DNA of 64,000 nucleotides from Pontivivens insulae. GTDB taxonomy: Bacteria > Pseudomonadota > Alphaproteobacteria > Rhodobacterales > Rhodobacteraceae. The position numbers and the translations under genes are program-made. Below are positions 47,409-56,554 of the stretch, in pieces (positions within the stretch are counted from its first letter, which is position 1; each line of letters begins with the position of its first letter). The notes below the pieces were generated by a model. The model was not told where the DNA came from and searched no databases. It was given only the letters and a program-made list of their open reading frames with translations. The DNA lies in NCBI RefSeq assembly GCF_900302495.1, contig NZ_OMKW01000002.1, positions 496,001 to 560,000 of the forward strand, read 5' to 3'.

Positions 47409-47951
47409 ATGGCACCGGAAACAACGCTGACGCGGCCCATCGTATTGATCGGGCTGATGGGAGCGGGCAAAACGAGCGTTGGGCGCAAGCTCGCCTCGGC
47501 GCTGCGGGTGCCTTTCCGGGACAGCGACGCAGAAATCGTGAAGGCGGCAGGGCAGAGCATTCCGCAAATCTTCGCCACACTCGGGGAACCTGCATTCCGG
47601 GATGGGGAACGTCGGGTCATCGCCCGGCTTCTGGGCGAGAAACCCAGCATCATCGCGACCGGTGGCGGTGCCTGGATGGATGCGGAAACCCGCGCGGCGG
47701 TCGCTGCCCAGGGGACGAGCATCTGGATCGACGCGACGGTTGAGACATTGTGGAACCGAGTGCGGGACAAGACAGGCCGTCCACTGCTGGACGAACCCGA
47801 TCCGCGCGGTGTTCTGGAAGCGCTCGCCGCTGCGCGCTACCCGGTCTACGCACAGGCCGAACTGCGCGTCTTGTCAGAGGCCGGACAAACCCATGAGGCG
47901 ATGGTGGATCGGATCATCGCCGCGCTGAAATCAGCAGGTAAGATTGCATAA
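47409..47951 (+). CDS. aroK: Shikimate kinase
   Basis: Shikimate kinase, 180 residues, with Walker A GLMGAGKT at residues 15-22, the shikimate-binding region FRDSDAEIVKAAGQSI, and ATGGGAW. I use the ATG at 47409, which has a GGAG site about eight bases upstream; the longer in-frame N-terminus has no family support. The aroB start overlaps its stop codon (TAATG). Confidence 0.95.
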   Translation: MAPETTLTRPIVLIGLMGAGKTSVGRKLASALRVPFRDSDAEIVKAAGQSIPQIFATLGEPAFRDGERRVIARLLGEKPSIIATGGGAWMDAETRAAVAAQGTSIWIDATVETLWNRVRDKTGRPLLDEPDPRGVLEALAAARYPVYAQAELRVLSEAGQTHEAMVDRIIAALKSAGKIA

Positions 47952-49090
47952 TGACCCTCTCCCAAGCTTTTGATACTCAATGTGAAACGGTCCGCGTCGA
48001 ACTCGGCGATCGCAGCTATGATATCGTGATCGGTGCCGATGTTCTGACAGAGGCGGGTGCGCGCATCGCGCCCCTTTTGAAACGTCCGAAAGTCGCCATT
48101 CTGACGGAGAGCCGCGTTGCCGGGCTGCATCTAAACGCGCTGCAAGTCTCGCTAAAGGCCGCCGGGATCGAAAGTACAGCGCTGGAACTGGCGCCGGGAG
48201 AGGCCACAAAGGGTTGGGCTGGCCTGCAACAGGCCGTTGAGTGGCTGCTGGAGCAAAAGGTTGAGCGGGATGACATCGTTGTCGCCTTTGGGGGGGGCGT
48301 CATTGGCGATCTGGCCGGGTTTGCCGCGGCGATCCTGCGGCGGGGCGTGCGGTTCGTGCAAATCCCGACATCTCTTCTTGCTCAGGTCGACAGTTCGGTT
48401 GGCGGAAAGACTGGGATCAATTCGCCCCAGGGCAAAAACCTTATCGGGGCGTTTCACCAACCTCATCTTGTGCTGGCGGATACCGCGTTGCTGGGCACAT
48501 TGACGGAACGGGACTTTCTGGCCGGCTATGGTGAGGTCGTCAAATATGGCCTGCTGGGGGACGCTGCCTTTTTTGACTGGATGGAACGGGAAGGCCCGCG
48601 CCTTGCCGCCGGGGATATGGCAGCGCGTGCCCGCGCGGTGCGCCGATCTTGCGAGATGAAGGCAGAGATTGTCGCGCGCGACGAACAGGAGCGTGGCGAT
48701 CGTGCGCTGCTCAATCTCGGTCACACCTTCGGCCACGCGCTTGAGGCGGCAACGGGTTATTCTGATCGTTTGCTGCATGGTGAGGGCGTGGCGGTTGGCT
48801 GCGTGTTGGCCTTTGAATTGTCGAGCCGCCTCGGCTTATGCCCGCAAGAAGCGCCCGGACGGGTCGCGGCCCATCTGACGATGATGGGCATGAAGGTCCG
48901 TCTGGGCGACATTGACGGGGCCTTGCCAGATGCTGACGGCCTGATCGCTTTGATGGGGCAGGACAAGAAAGTGCAAGATGGGCAGATCACCTTCATCCTC
49001 GCCCGTGCCATCGGGGAGGCTTTTGTGGCCCGTGACGTCGATTTGAGTGTGGTGCGTGATCTTCTGACGGAAGAGTTGGCCGCGCGCTAA
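47951..49090 (+). CDS. aroB: 3-dehydroquinate synthase
   Basis: AroB, 379 residues, makes 3-dehydroquinate, the second step of the shikimate pathway. NAD-binding and active-site blocks are AFGGGVIGDLAGFAAAI, QIPTSLLAQVDSSVGGKTGI and LNLGHTFGHALEAATGY, which includes metal-binding histidines. The pair aroK-aroB ends in a strong terminator. Confidence 0.97.
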   Translation: MTLSQAFDTQCETVRVELGDRSYDIVIGADVLTEAGARIAPLLKRPKVAILTESRVAGLHLNALQVSLKAAGIESTALELAPGEATKGWAGLQQAVEWLLEQKVERDDIVVAFGGGVIGDLAGFAAAILRRGVRFVQIPTSLLAQVDSSVGGKTGINSPQGKNLIGAFHQPHLVLADTALLGTLTERDFLAGYGEVVKYGLLGDAAFFDWMEREGPRLAAGDMAARARAVRRSCEMKAEIVARDEQERGDRALLNLGHTFGHALEAATGYSDRLLHGEGVAVGCVLAFELSSRLGLCPQEAPGRVAAHLTMMGMKVRLGDIDGALPDADGLIALMGQDKKVQDGQITFILARAIGEAFVARDVDLSVVRDLLTEELAAR

Positions 49091-49122
49091 GGCGCGACGC
49101 CCGCCGGTCACGGGAACAAAGA

Positions 49123-49158
49123 AAGGGCCGCCCATATTCCGGGGCGGCCCTTCTTCTT
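49123..49158. terminator. Terminator between aroB and the alpha/beta hydrolase gene
   Basis: AAGGGCCGCCC (49123-49133) pairs with GGGCGGCCCTT (49142-49152) around eight bases, followed by CTTCTT. The T-rich tail is the end of the 33-base repeat that starts at 49150. On the opposite strand the stem is followed by TCTTTG, so bidirectional action is possible. Confidence 0.85.
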
Positions 49159-49182
49159 GGCTCAAATATCCCCGCCGGAGGC
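49150..49182 (-). repeat. Dispersed 33-base gene-end repeat, copy 2
   Basis: On the minus strand: GCCTCCGGCGGGGATATT, then TGAGCCAAGAAGAAG. It starts eight bases after the TAG stop of the hydrolase gene. Differences from copy 1 are few, and the 3' half (GCCAAGAAGAAG) is identical. Confidence 0.75.
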
Positions 49183-49190
49183 GGACAAAC

Positions 49191-49844
49191 CTAGCGGATA
49201 TGCGGTTCGGTCTGACGCTTGCGGACGTAGTCCTGAACGTTGCCGATCATCTCATCCATGCCATTCTCAAAGAAATGGCCCGCGCCGGGCACGGTTTGAT
49301 GGGTGACCGTGATGCCTTTTTGCTGTTGCAGCTTCTCGGCAAGGCCCGTGACGTCGGCGGGAGGAACAACGCGGTCCGCCTCGCCATTGATGATCAGGCC
49401 TGATGAAGGGCAGGGCGCAAGGAAAGTGAAGTCATACATATTCGCGGGCGGCGCGACAGAGATGAAGCCCGCCACTTCCGGCCGTCGCATCAACAGCTGC
49501 ATGCCAATCCACGCGCCGAAAGAGAATCCCGCAACCCAGCATTGGCGGGAATTCGGGTTGAGCGACTGAAGGTAATCCAATGCGCTCGCCGCGTCCGACA
49601 ATTCACCGATGCCCTGATCATATTCGCCTTGGCTTCTGCCCACTCCACGGAAGTTGAACCGCAGGACGGTAAAGCCCATGTCATGGAAGGCGTAATGCAG
49701 GTTGTAGACCACCTTGTTGTTCATCGTGCCGCCGAATTTCGGGTGCGGGTGGAGGATGATCGCAATGGGCGCGTCTTTTGATTTTTGCGGGTGGTAGCGT
49801 CCTTCGAGGCGTCCTTCGGGTCCGGGGAAGATCACCTCGGGCAT
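49191..49844 (-). CDS. Alpha/beta hydrolase
   Basis: A 217-residue alpha/beta-hydrolase-fold protein. It shows ILHPHPKFGGTMNNKVVY, then RFNFRGVGRSQGEYDQGIGE, the nucleophile-elbow region VAGFSFGAWIGMQL (serine in GFSFG), NGEADRVVP (Asp) and VPGAGHFF (His). This is the small serine-hydrolase type common in alphaproteobacteria; the substrate is unknown. The ATG at 49842-49844 is preferred to a GTG three codons earlier. Confidence 0.87.
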   Translation of the reverse strand: MPEVIFPGPEGRLEGRYHPQKSKDAPIAIILHPHPKFGGTMNNKVVYNLHYAFHDMGFTVLRFNFRGVGRSQGEYDQGIGELSDAASALDYLQSLNPNSRQCWVAGFSFGAWIGMQLLMRRPEVAGFISVAPPANMYDFTFLAPCPSSGLIINGEADRVVPPADVTGLAEKLQQQKGITVTHQTVPGAGHFFENGMDEMIGNVQDYVRKRQTEPHIR

Positions 49845-49882
49845 GGGTGCCACCTTTCTCTTATCTTGTCCTGCCGCGAATG

Positions 49883-49921
49883 CTTGACGAAAGCGGTCAG
49901 GTTACCTAGAATTATTCTAAA
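49883..49921 (+). promoter_or_regulatory. iscR-suf promoter with overlapping iron-responsive operators
   Basis: TTGACG (49884-49889) and TAGAAT (49907-49912) are 17 bases apart. A near-palindrome, CTTGAC-GAAAGCG-GTCAGG (49883-49901), covers the -35 and could be an IscR-type operator. CCTAGAA-TTA-TTCTAAA (49905-49921) covers the -10 and matches the iron control element bound by Irr, TTTAGAA-N3-TTCTAAA, in 12 of 14 arm positions. The iscR ATG is 82 bases downstream. Confidence 0.78.
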
Positions 49922-50002
49922 CAGAGCGCTGCGCACTCTTCCGAGACCCGGAGGTAGTCGCTGGCGGGTTTTGCGTCAATAGCGCTGACGAAAGGCGGGG
50001 TC

Positions 50003-50461
50003 ATGAAGCTGAGCACCAAAGGGCGTTACGCGATGATTGCGCTGGCTGATCTGGCCGCTCAGCCACAGGACGTGCTGGTGACCTTGTCGGAAATTTCCGA
50101 GCGTCAGGATATTTCTCTGGCTTATCTGGAACAGCTTTTTGTGAAGTTGCGCCGGGCGGGTCTGGTGGAATCTGTGCGCGGGCCCGGTGGGGGGTATCGT
50201 ATCGCGCGCAATCCCGAAACGATCCGGGTGAGCGAGATCCTGACCGCTGTGGACGAAACGATGAATGCGATGGCGCGCGGGGCCGGTGCCTCTGGCGCGA
50301 CGGGCGGGACGGAGGCGCAGGCGCTGACGGACAAGCTGTGGGAACAGTTGTCGGCCCATGTCTATGTCTTCCTGCACCAAACCCGGCTGAGCGATATTAC
50401 CGGCAACCAGCTCGCCCCGTGTCCGGCTGTGCCCGCACTGTTTGATCTGGTGGACGAATGA
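50003..50461 (+). CDS. iscR: Rrf2-family transcriptional regulator, IscR type
   Basis: A 152-residue Rrf2 regulator with the winged helix MKLSTKGRYAMIALADLA to GPGGGYRIARN. The only cysteine is Cys140 (LAPCPAV); the three clustered cysteines that hold the [2Fe-2S] cluster in E. coli IscR are missing, as reported for Rhodobacter-type IscR. Its place at the head of the suf cluster supports the assignment. It presumably senses iron-sulfur status and controls the promoter at 49883-49921. Confidence 0.9.
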   Translation: MKLSTKGRYAMIALADLAAQPQDVLVTLSEISERQDISLAYLEQLFVKLRRAGLVESVRGPGGGYRIARNPETIRVSEILTAVDETMNAMARGAGASGATGGTEAQALTDKLWEQLSAHVYVFLHQTRLSDITGNQLAPCPAVPALFDLVDE

Positions 50462-51501
50462 GCCGGGTCTACCTTGACTGGAACGCAACCGCACCTTTGC
50501 GGCCGGAGGCACGGGCGGCGATGCTGTCCGCGATGGAGGCTGTCGGCAATCCATCCTCCGTTCATGCCGAAGGGCGTGGCGCCAAGGCGATTGTTGAGCG
50601 GGCGCGTGCGCAGATCGCAGCAGCCGTCGGGGCATCCAATTCAGATATCGTCTTCACATCGGGCGCGACGGAGGCCGCAGCGTTGGCTCTGGCGGGGCGT
50701 GATTTGGCGAGTGCGGCGGTTGAACATGATTGCGTTGGCGCGTGGACTCACGGGGACTTGTCTGTTGATCAATACGGTGCTGTGGAGGTGAGCGATCCTG
50801 CGCAAAGCACTGTTCAGGTTGCTAATTCCGAGACGGGCGTAGTTGCTGTTTTGCCCGAAGGGCTGGCGGTGACGGACGCCGTGCAGGCCATTGGAAAGGT
50901 GCCATTCGCCTTTTCCTGGTCCGGTGCGGATATGGCCTTTGTGTCAGCGCATAAATTTGGGGGGCCGAAAGGCGTCGGCGCTTTGGTCCTGAAACAGGGG
51001 CTCGATCCCAAGGCGCTGCTGAAGGGCGGCGGTCAGGAGATGGGCTGGCGTGCGGGCACCGAGAATATCATTGGCATCGCAGGGATGGGCGCGGCAGCGG
51101 AGGCTGCTCTGCGTGATCTTGAGGCTGGTGTCATGGACGCTGTAGCAGAGCGGCGCGACGCACTGGAGGTGCGGTTGAAGGCCGGGTGCCCAGACCTCAT
51201 CTTGATGGGAGAGGGGGCAAAGCGCCTGCCCAACACCTCGTGCTTTGCGGTGCCCGGTTGGAAGGGTGAGACGCAGGTGATGCAGATGGATTTGGCCGGA
51301 TTTGCGATTTCTGCCGGGTCAGCCTGTTCAAGTGGAAAAGTGAAGGCCTCAAAGGTGATCCGCGCGATGGGTCATGACGAATTAACTGCAAGCAGTGTTG
51401 TGCGCGTCTCGATCGGGACGGACACGACAATGGATGAACTGGACAGCTTCGCCACGGCCTGGCTGCGCCAATACGAGAAATTTCGCGCCCGCGCGGCGTG
51501 A
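50458..51501 (+). CDS. Cysteine desulfurase, group I (NifS/IscS-like)
   Basis: A PLP enzyme of 347 residues that takes sulfur from cysteine. The PLP lysine is Lys166 (SAHKFGGPKG) and the sulfur-carrying cysteine is Cys290 (SAGSACSSGKVKASKV), in the long flexible loop typical of group I. It overlaps iscR by four bases. It is shorter than E. coli IscS, and a second desulfurase of group II (sufS) closes the cluster. Confidence 0.93.
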   Translation: MSRVYLDWNATAPLRPEARAAMLSAMEAVGNPSSVHAEGRGAKAIVERARAQIAAAVGASNSDIVFTSGATEAAALALAGRDLASAAVEHDCVGAWTHGDLSVDQYGAVEVSDPAQSTVQVANSETGVVAVLPEGLAVTDAVQAIGKVPFAFSWSGADMAFVSAHKFGGPKGVGALVLKQGLDPKALLKGGGQEMGWRAGTENIIGIAGMGAAAEAALRDLEAGVMDAVAERRDALEVRLKAGCPDLILMGEGAKRLPNTSCFAVPGWKGETQVMQMDLAGFAISAGSACSSGKVKASKVIRAMGHDELTASSVVRVSIGTDTTMDELDSFATAWLRQYEKFRARAA

Positions 51502-51545
51502 CGGATTGATTTGCACGATTGCTGCAAAAGCAAGGGGATAGACAG

Positions 51546-53081
51546 ATGACTGCTCTGGATGAAGCTCAAGTCGATATCGGCCAGGTCAAGGATGGCGTGG
51601 AAGAAGAGACCGTCGCCGCTGTGCAGTCCCTTGCGGGCAAGTACAAATATGGCTGGGAAACCGATATCGAGATGGAATACGCCCCCAAAGGGCTGACCGA
51701 GGATATTGTCCGCCTGATCTCGGCCAAGAATGACGAGCCGGAATGGATGCTGGAGTGGCGTCTTGAGGCGTATCGCCGCTGGCTCAAGATGGATGAGCCC
51801 GAGTGGGCGATGGTCGATTATCCCAAGATCGACTTTCAGGATCAGTATTACTATGCGCGGCCTGCGAGCATGGCGGAGAAGCCAAAGTCGCTCGACGAAG
51901 TCGACCCCAAGCTGCTGGCGACCTATGAAAAGCTTGGTATCCCGCTGAAGGAGCAGATGATCCTCGCCGGTGTCGAAGGCGCGGAAAACATGGATCCGGG
52001 CCGTAAGGTTGCTGTGGATGCTGTGTTTGACAGCGTCTCCGTCGGCACGACCTTCAAAGATGAGCTGGCCAAGGCGGGCGTGATCTTTTGCTCGATCTCT
52101 GAGGCGATCAAGGATCACCCAGAACTGGTGAAGAAATATCTCGGCTCGGTGATCCCGACTTCTGACAACTACTATGCGACGCTGAATGCTGCCGTGTTCT
52201 CGGACGGGTCGTTCGTATATGTGCCGGAAGGGACGAAGTGCCCGATGGAGCTGAGCACCTATTTCCGCATCAATGCGGAGAATACGGGCCAGTTCGAGCG
52301 CACGCTGATCATCGCGGACAAGGGTTCCTATGTGAGCTATCTTGAAGGCTGCACCGCGCCGCAGCGGGATACGGCGCAGCTGCACGCGGCCTGTGTGGAA
52401 CTTGTGGCGCTGGAAGATGCCGAGATCAAATACTCCACCGTCCAGAACTGGTTCCCCGGCGATGAAGAGGGCAAGGGCGGCATCTATAACTTTGTGACCA
52501 AGCGCGCCGATTGCCGGGGCGACCGCTCGAAGGTGATGTGGACGCAGGTCGAGACCGGCTCCGCCGTGACCTGGAAATATCCGTCCTGCATCCTGCGCGG
52601 GGAGGAAAGCCAGGGTGAGTTCTACTCCATCGCCATCGCCAACAACTATCAGCAGGCCGATACCGGCACGAAGATGGTGCATCTGGGCAAGAACACGAAG
52701 TCCCGGATCGTTTCGAAGGGGATTTCGGCGGGCAAGGCGCAGAACACCTATCGCGGGCTGGTGTCGATGCACCCCAAGGCGAAGAACTCGCGCAACTACA
52801 CGCAGTGCGACAGCTTGCTGATCGGCGATAAGTGCGGGGCGCACACGGTTCCGTATATCGAGGTGAAGAACAATTCCTCGCGGGTCGAGCATGAGGCAAC
52901 GACCTCCAAGGTCGATGACGACCAGCTCTTCTACTGCCGCCAGCGCGGCATGGACGAGGAGGAGGCCGTGGCACTCGTCGTGAACGGCTTCTGCAAAGAG
53001 GTGCTTCAGGCGCTGCCGATGGAGTTCGCTATGGAAGCGCAGGCGCTGGTCGCGATCTCCCTTGAGGGGAGCGTGGGGTGA
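51546..53081 (+). CDS. sufB: Fe-S cluster assembly scaffold SufB
   Basis: SufB, 511 residues, the scaffold subunit of the SufBCD complex. It has [60 protein letters not shown] and the C-terminal region [21 protein letters not shown] start at the ATG 51546 (AAGGGGATA upstream), nine codons inside the longest frame. A 177-base gap with a REP-like element follows. Confidence 0.97.
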   Translation: MTALDEAQVDIGQVKDGVEEETVAAVQSLAGKYKYGWETDIEMEYAPKGLTEDIVRLISAKNDEPEWMLEWRLEAYRRWLKMDEPEWAMVDYPKIDFQDQYYYARPASMAEKPKSLDEVDPKLLATYEKLGIPLKEQMILAGVEGAENMDPGRKVAVDAVFDSVSVGTTFKDELAKAGVIFCSISEAIKDHPELVKKYLGSVIPTSDNYYATLNAAVFSDGSFVYVPEGTKCPMELSTYFRINAENTGQFERTLIIADKGSYVSYLEGCTAPQRDTAQLHAACVELVALEDAEIKYSTVQNWFPGDEEGKGGIYNFVTKRADCRGDRSKVMWTQVETGSAVTWKYPSCILRGEESQGEFYSIAIANNYQQADTGTKMVHLGKNTKSRIVSKGISAGKAQNTYRGLVSMHPKAKNSRNYTQCDSLLIGDKCGAHTVPYIEVKNNSSRVEHEATTSKVDDDQLFYCRQRGMDEEEAVALVVNGFCKEVLQALPMEFAMEAQALVAISLEGSVG

Positions 53082-53167
53082 GCACTTCGCAGAAAGTGGA
53101 AGCGATAGAGCGCAGTTCAGGACAAATAATGCATTTCGCAAACTACCTGAGGGCAGCGACCGGCCCG

Positions 53168-53234
53168 AGGGTGGGCGAGAAGCGCCCGCCCTGTGGGGCG
53201 GGTCGGGCGCTGCCCGGCGGTGCCCGCCGGGCGG
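53168..53234 (+). repeat. REP-like element, copy C, inside the suf cluster
   Basis: GGGTGGGCGAGAAGCGCCC, then GCCCTGTGGGGC, then the core GGTCGGGCGCTGCCCGG (53201-53217), then a CCGGCGGTGCCCGCCGGGC hairpin. It aligns with copies A and B. It lies in the gap between sufB and the next gene. Confidence 0.75.
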
Positions 53235-53258
53235 AGCATTCGATTGGAGACCTCTGAC

Positions 53259-53519
53259 ATGAAACACCTCTGGGGCGCGACCATCATTGCGGTGGTTATC
53301 TATTTCATCCTGTCGTTCTTCTCCGATCTGTGGTTCGGGGTGCCGAACCAGCAGACCATCGGGATTGCGCTGCGGGCCGGGGCGAAGGCGCTGATCCTCG
53401 GGGTGATCTTCCACTATGTGCACTCTTTCGTGGCGCACATGTTGGGCTGGTATGACTACGATCCGGAGCTTGATGCGCCGCGCCGCAAGCCTGAGCCGGT
53501 GGCGGAGGAACAGGAATGA
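53259..53519 (+). CDS. Small membrane protein of the suf cluster (unknown function)
   Basis: An 86-residue protein that begins [20 protein letters not shown], has two hydrophobic segments (about residues 5-25 and 45-62) and ends in an acidic, proline-rich cytoplasmic tail ([13 protein letters not shown]). GGAG precedes the ATG. It overlaps the next gene by four bases, so it belongs to the operon. I do not recognise the family. Confidence 0.75.
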   Translation: MKHLWGATIIAVVIYFILSFFSDLWFGVPNQQTIGIALRAGAKALILGVIFHYVHSFVAHMLGWYDYDPELDAPRRKPEPVAEEQE

Positions 53520-53836
53520 TCGTCTCCACCACCACGACCCTCGAAGGGCATCGGATCACCGAATATCGCGGAATTGTCACGGGTGAGGCGATCATGGGCG
53601 CAAATGTCTTCCGCGATTTCTTCGCGGGTATCAGTGACATCATCGGGGGCCGCTCCGGCGCCTATGAGGGATCGCTCAAGAAAGCGCGGGAAACCGCAAT
53701 GGCAGAGATGGAGGCCGAAGCGGCACGGCTGGGCTGTGACGCGGTGGTCGGAGTGGACCTCGACTATGAGGTTCTTGGAGAAAAAGGCGGCATGCTGATG
53801 GTGAGCGTCAGCGGCACAGCTGTGAAGTTGGGATAA
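53516..53836 (+). CDS. YbjQ/UPF0145-family protein
   Basis: A 106-residue protein with the YbjQ family pattern: [40 protein letters not shown], then [20 protein letters not shown]. The family forms pentameric dodecin-like assemblies and is often annotated as heavy-metal-binding, without proof of function. Its place between sufB and sufC suggests a link to metal or cluster handling. Confidence 0.88.
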   Translation: MIVSTTTTLEGHRITEYRGIVTGEAIMGANVFRDFFAGISDIIGGRSGAYEGSLKKARETAMAEMEAEAARLGCDAVVGVDLDYEVLGEKGGMLMVSVSGTAVKLG

Positions 53837-53841
53837 GAAAT

Positions 53842-54597
53842 ATGCTTGAGATCAAGAACCTGCACGTGAAACTTGGAGAGGAAGACAAGGTCATCCTCAA
53901 AGGTGTGAACCTGACCGTCGAGGCGGGCAAGGTGCACGCGATCATGGGGCCGAACGGCTCTGGCAAGTCCACGCTCAGCTATGTCCTGTCGGGCCGTGAG
54001 GGCTATGAAGTGACGGATGGCTCAGCCTCCCTTGCCGGTGAAGAACTGCTGGAAATGGAGCCGGAGGAGCGCGCGGCGCTCGGCCTGTTCCTCGCGTTCC
54101 AGTACCCGGTGGAGATCCCCGGCGTGGGCAACATGACATTTCTGCGTACGGCGGTGAACGCCCAACGCAAAGCGCGCGGGGAGGAGGAGCTTTCGGCGGC
54201 CGAATTCCTCAAAGTCGTGCGCGAAAAGGCGAAGAGCCTGAAGATTGACGCGGATATGCTGAAGCGTCCGGTCAATGTGGGCTTCTCGGGTGGTGAGAAG
54301 AAGCGCAACGAGATACTGCAGATGGCAATGCTTGAGCCGAAGATGTGCATTCTGGACGAGACGGATTCGGGCCTCGACGTGGACGCGATGAAGCTCGTCT
54401 CCGAGGGTGTGAATGCCCTGCGGGACGAGGGGCGTGGCTTCCTTGTGATCACGCACTATCAGCGCCTGCTCGACCACATCAAACCCGATGTGGTGCACAT
54501 CATGGCCGATGGCCGCATCGTGAAGACCGGTGGGCCGGAGCTGGCGCTCGAAGTTGAGAACAATGGCTATGCCGACATTCTGGCGGAGGTCGCCTGA
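53842..54597 (+). CDS. sufC: Fe-S cluster assembly ATPase SufC
   Basis: SufC, 251 residues, the ABC-type ATPase that drives the SufBD scaffold. Walker A is GPNGSGKST, the signature FSGGEKKRNEIL, and Walker B MCILDETDSGLD, which is the SufC-type variant. The end overlaps sufD (TGATG). Confidence 0.97.
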   Translation: MLEIKNLHVKLGEEDKVILKGVNLTVEAGKVHAIMGPNGSGKSTLSYVLSGREGYEVTDGSASLAGEELLEMEPEERAALGLFLAFQYPVEIPGVGNMTFLRTAVNAQRKARGEEELSAAEFLKVVREKAKSLKIDADMLKRPVNVGFSGGEKKRNEILQMAMLEPKMCILDETDSGLDVDAMKLVSEGVNALRDEGRGFLVITHYQRLLDHIKPDVVHIMADGRIVKTGGPELALEVENNGYADILAEVA

Positions 54598-55886
54598 TGG
54601 CTGTTCTGAAACCAACATTGAAGGCCAAGGGGCCATTGTCGGTCGAGGGGCTGCTGGCCCGGCACCCGATGGGCGGGCCCGGTGCAAAATGGGCGGAGAG
54701 CGCGCGGGCTGCGGCGCGGGCGCGGCTCGAAGGGTTTGGCGCGCCCCAGCGGCGTGACGAATATTGGAAATTCACCAATCCAGTGAAACTGGTCGGCGAC
54801 GCAGTCAAAGCGTTCGCGATGGATCCAGATGACGTGTTTGGCGAGGTGGATGCACTGTCCCTCGTCTTTGTGGACGGTGTGTTCGATGCGGATGCGTCCG
54901 ACTCTCTTGAGGGCGAAAGCCTTGAGATCGCAACATTGTCGCAGGCTCTGTCGGCCGATATTCACTGGGCCTCCGAGCTGTATGGCAAGCTGGAGGAGCG
55001 GGGTCAGAACCCTGTGCCGCGTGAGCTGGCAGCGCTCAACACGGCGGTCGCGCAGGAAGGGATCGTGATCCGGGCAACGGGAAAGGTCGCGCGACCGGTG
55101 CGGTTTTCCTATATCCACCGCGATGACGCCTCTGACGCTGTGATCCACAACCTCGTTAAAGTGGAGGCTGGTGCGGAAATCACGATCCTCGAAAGCGGCC
55201 CCGCTGCCGCGCGCTTCAACAAGCAGTTCGAGATCGACATCGCGGATGGTGGTGCATTGCATCATGTCCGCGCGCAGGGGCGTGACCACGATCGGCTGGC
55301 CTTTACGGCGATGTTCACCCGCCTTGGTCAAGAGAGTGTCTACAAATCCTTCACGCTGACCGCTAATGGCGTGCTGACCCGCAATGAGCAGGTGATCGAG
55401 ATCACCGGTGACGATGCTGTTGCCCATGTGGCTGGTGCCTGTGCAGGTGAGGGTGACTTCCACCACGATGACACTGTGTTCATCACCCATGATGCGGTGA
55501 ATTGTGAAAGCCGTCAGGTCTTTAAGAAGGTGCTGAAATCCGGGGCAACCGGTGTGTTTCAGGGCAAAATCCTCGTGAAGGAAGATGCGCAGAAAACCGA
55601 TGGCTACCAGATATCACAAGGTTTGCTGCTCGATGATGACAGCCAATTCCTCGCCAAGCCGGAGCTTGAAATCTACGCCGATGATGTTGCGTGCTCGCAT
55701 GGGTCGACCTGTGGCGGTCTGGATGAAACCGGCCTGTTCTATCTGTTGAGCCGGGGCGTGCCCCGCCGCGACGCCCAGAACATGCTCGTCATCGCGTTCA
55801 TGGATGAGGCCGTGCAGGAGATCGAGGATGAGGACTTGCAGGAGTTGATCCGCAACCGCATCGCGAGCTGGCTCGACAAGCACTAA
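54597..55886 (+). CDS. sufD: Fe-S cluster assembly protein SufD
   Basis: SufD, 429 residues, the partner of SufB. The C-terminal core shows QVFKKVLKSGATGVFQGKIL, KPELEIYADDVACSHGSTCG and LSRGVPRRDAQNMLVIAF. The N-terminal third is variable, as usual. It directly overlaps sufC. Confidence 0.96.
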   Translation: MAVLKPTLKAKGPLSVEGLLARHPMGGPGAKWAESARAAARARLEGFGAPQRRDEYWKFTNPVKLVGDAVKAFAMDPDDVFGEVDALSLVFVDGVFDADASDSLEGESLEIATLSQALSADIHWASELYGKLEERGQNPVPRELAALNTAVAQEGIVIRATGKVARPVRFSYIHRDDASDAVIHNLVKVEAGAEITILESGPAAARFNKQFEIDIADGGALHHVRAQGRDHDRLAFTAMFTRLGQESVYKSFTLTANGVLTRNEQVIEITGDDAVAHVAGACAGEGDFHHDDTVFITHDAVNCESRQVFKKVLKSGATGVFQGKILVKEDAQKTDGYQISQGLLLDDDSQFLAKPELEIYADDVACSHGSTCGGLDETGLFYLLSRGVPRRDAQNMLVIAFMDEAVQEIEDEDLQELIRNRIASWLDKH

Positions 55887-55898
55887 GAGGGGCCCTTC

Positions 55899-56501
55899 AT
55901 GAGCCTTGTGAATGAAGTCTTCGCCGCGTGGGGCAACCCCCGCGCGGCTATGGCACGCCGGCTTGATGCAGGCGATGGCGAAGAGCGCGCCCTGTTCTAC
56001 CTGATGGTTGCCCTGACCATTCAGGCCGTGGCCAGCCTTCCAGAGACTGTGATGCTGGCCGGTCAGGCGGGAAGTCCCGAAGATGAGATCGGCCCGCTCA
56101 CCTTCGCAAGTTTTACCTTCCGCATTATCGTCGGTGCATTGGTGATGTATGCGCTCGGCGCCGCGGCCCACGGCGTGGCCCGGCTTTTCAAGGGGCAGGG
56201 CAGCTGGTTCGGTGCCCGTCTGGCCCTGTTCTGGTCGCTGTTTTCGGCCGCGCCGTTCTATCTGCTCGCCGGGGGGATCCTGGCGGTTGCCTTGGTCCTG
56301 AATGTCCCTGTTCTGGTCGAGGGCGCGTGGATCCTCGGGATTGCGGCCCAGCTCGTCTTTCTTTGGGTTTGGGCCGGATCGATCGCCGAGGTTGAGGGCT
56401 TCCGCCGACCTTTTGTCGTAGCGCTTGTGATTGGTGGGATCGTTCTGGTCGTGCTGGTTGTTTTCGCGGTAACCTCTGGTGGTGGAAGCGGGATTGCCTG
56501 A
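55899..56501 (+). CDS. YIP1-family membrane protein (first of two)
   Basis: A 200-residue protein with about five hydrophobic segments. The N-terminus MSLVNEVFAAWGNPRAAMAR and the segments around GALVMYALGAAAHGVARLFK match the YIP1 domain. It lies 12 bases after sufD. The function in bacteria is unknown; a role in membrane-linked steps of cluster assembly is only suggested by position. Confidence 0.78.
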   Translation: MSLVNEVFAAWGNPRAAMARRLDAGDGEERALFYLMVALTIQAVASLPETVMLAGQAGSPEDEIGPLTFASFTFRIIVGALVMYALGAAAHGVARLFKGQGSWFGARLALFWSLFSAAPFYLLAGGILAVALVLNVPVLVEGAWILGIAAQLVFLWVWAGSIAEVEGFRRPFVVALVIGGIVLVVLVVFAVTSGGGSGIA

Positions 56502-56554
56502 TTTCTGCCCATATTCGAGCCGACACTCAGGGCAAACTCTGGGGGGAGATGCGC

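Noticed and set aside
51372-53438. A 688-codon open frame on the minus strand antisense to sufB
   Set aside because: It lies opposite a perfectly conserved sufB, has no recognisable domain and results from the GC-rich codon pattern, which removes stops from the complementary frame.
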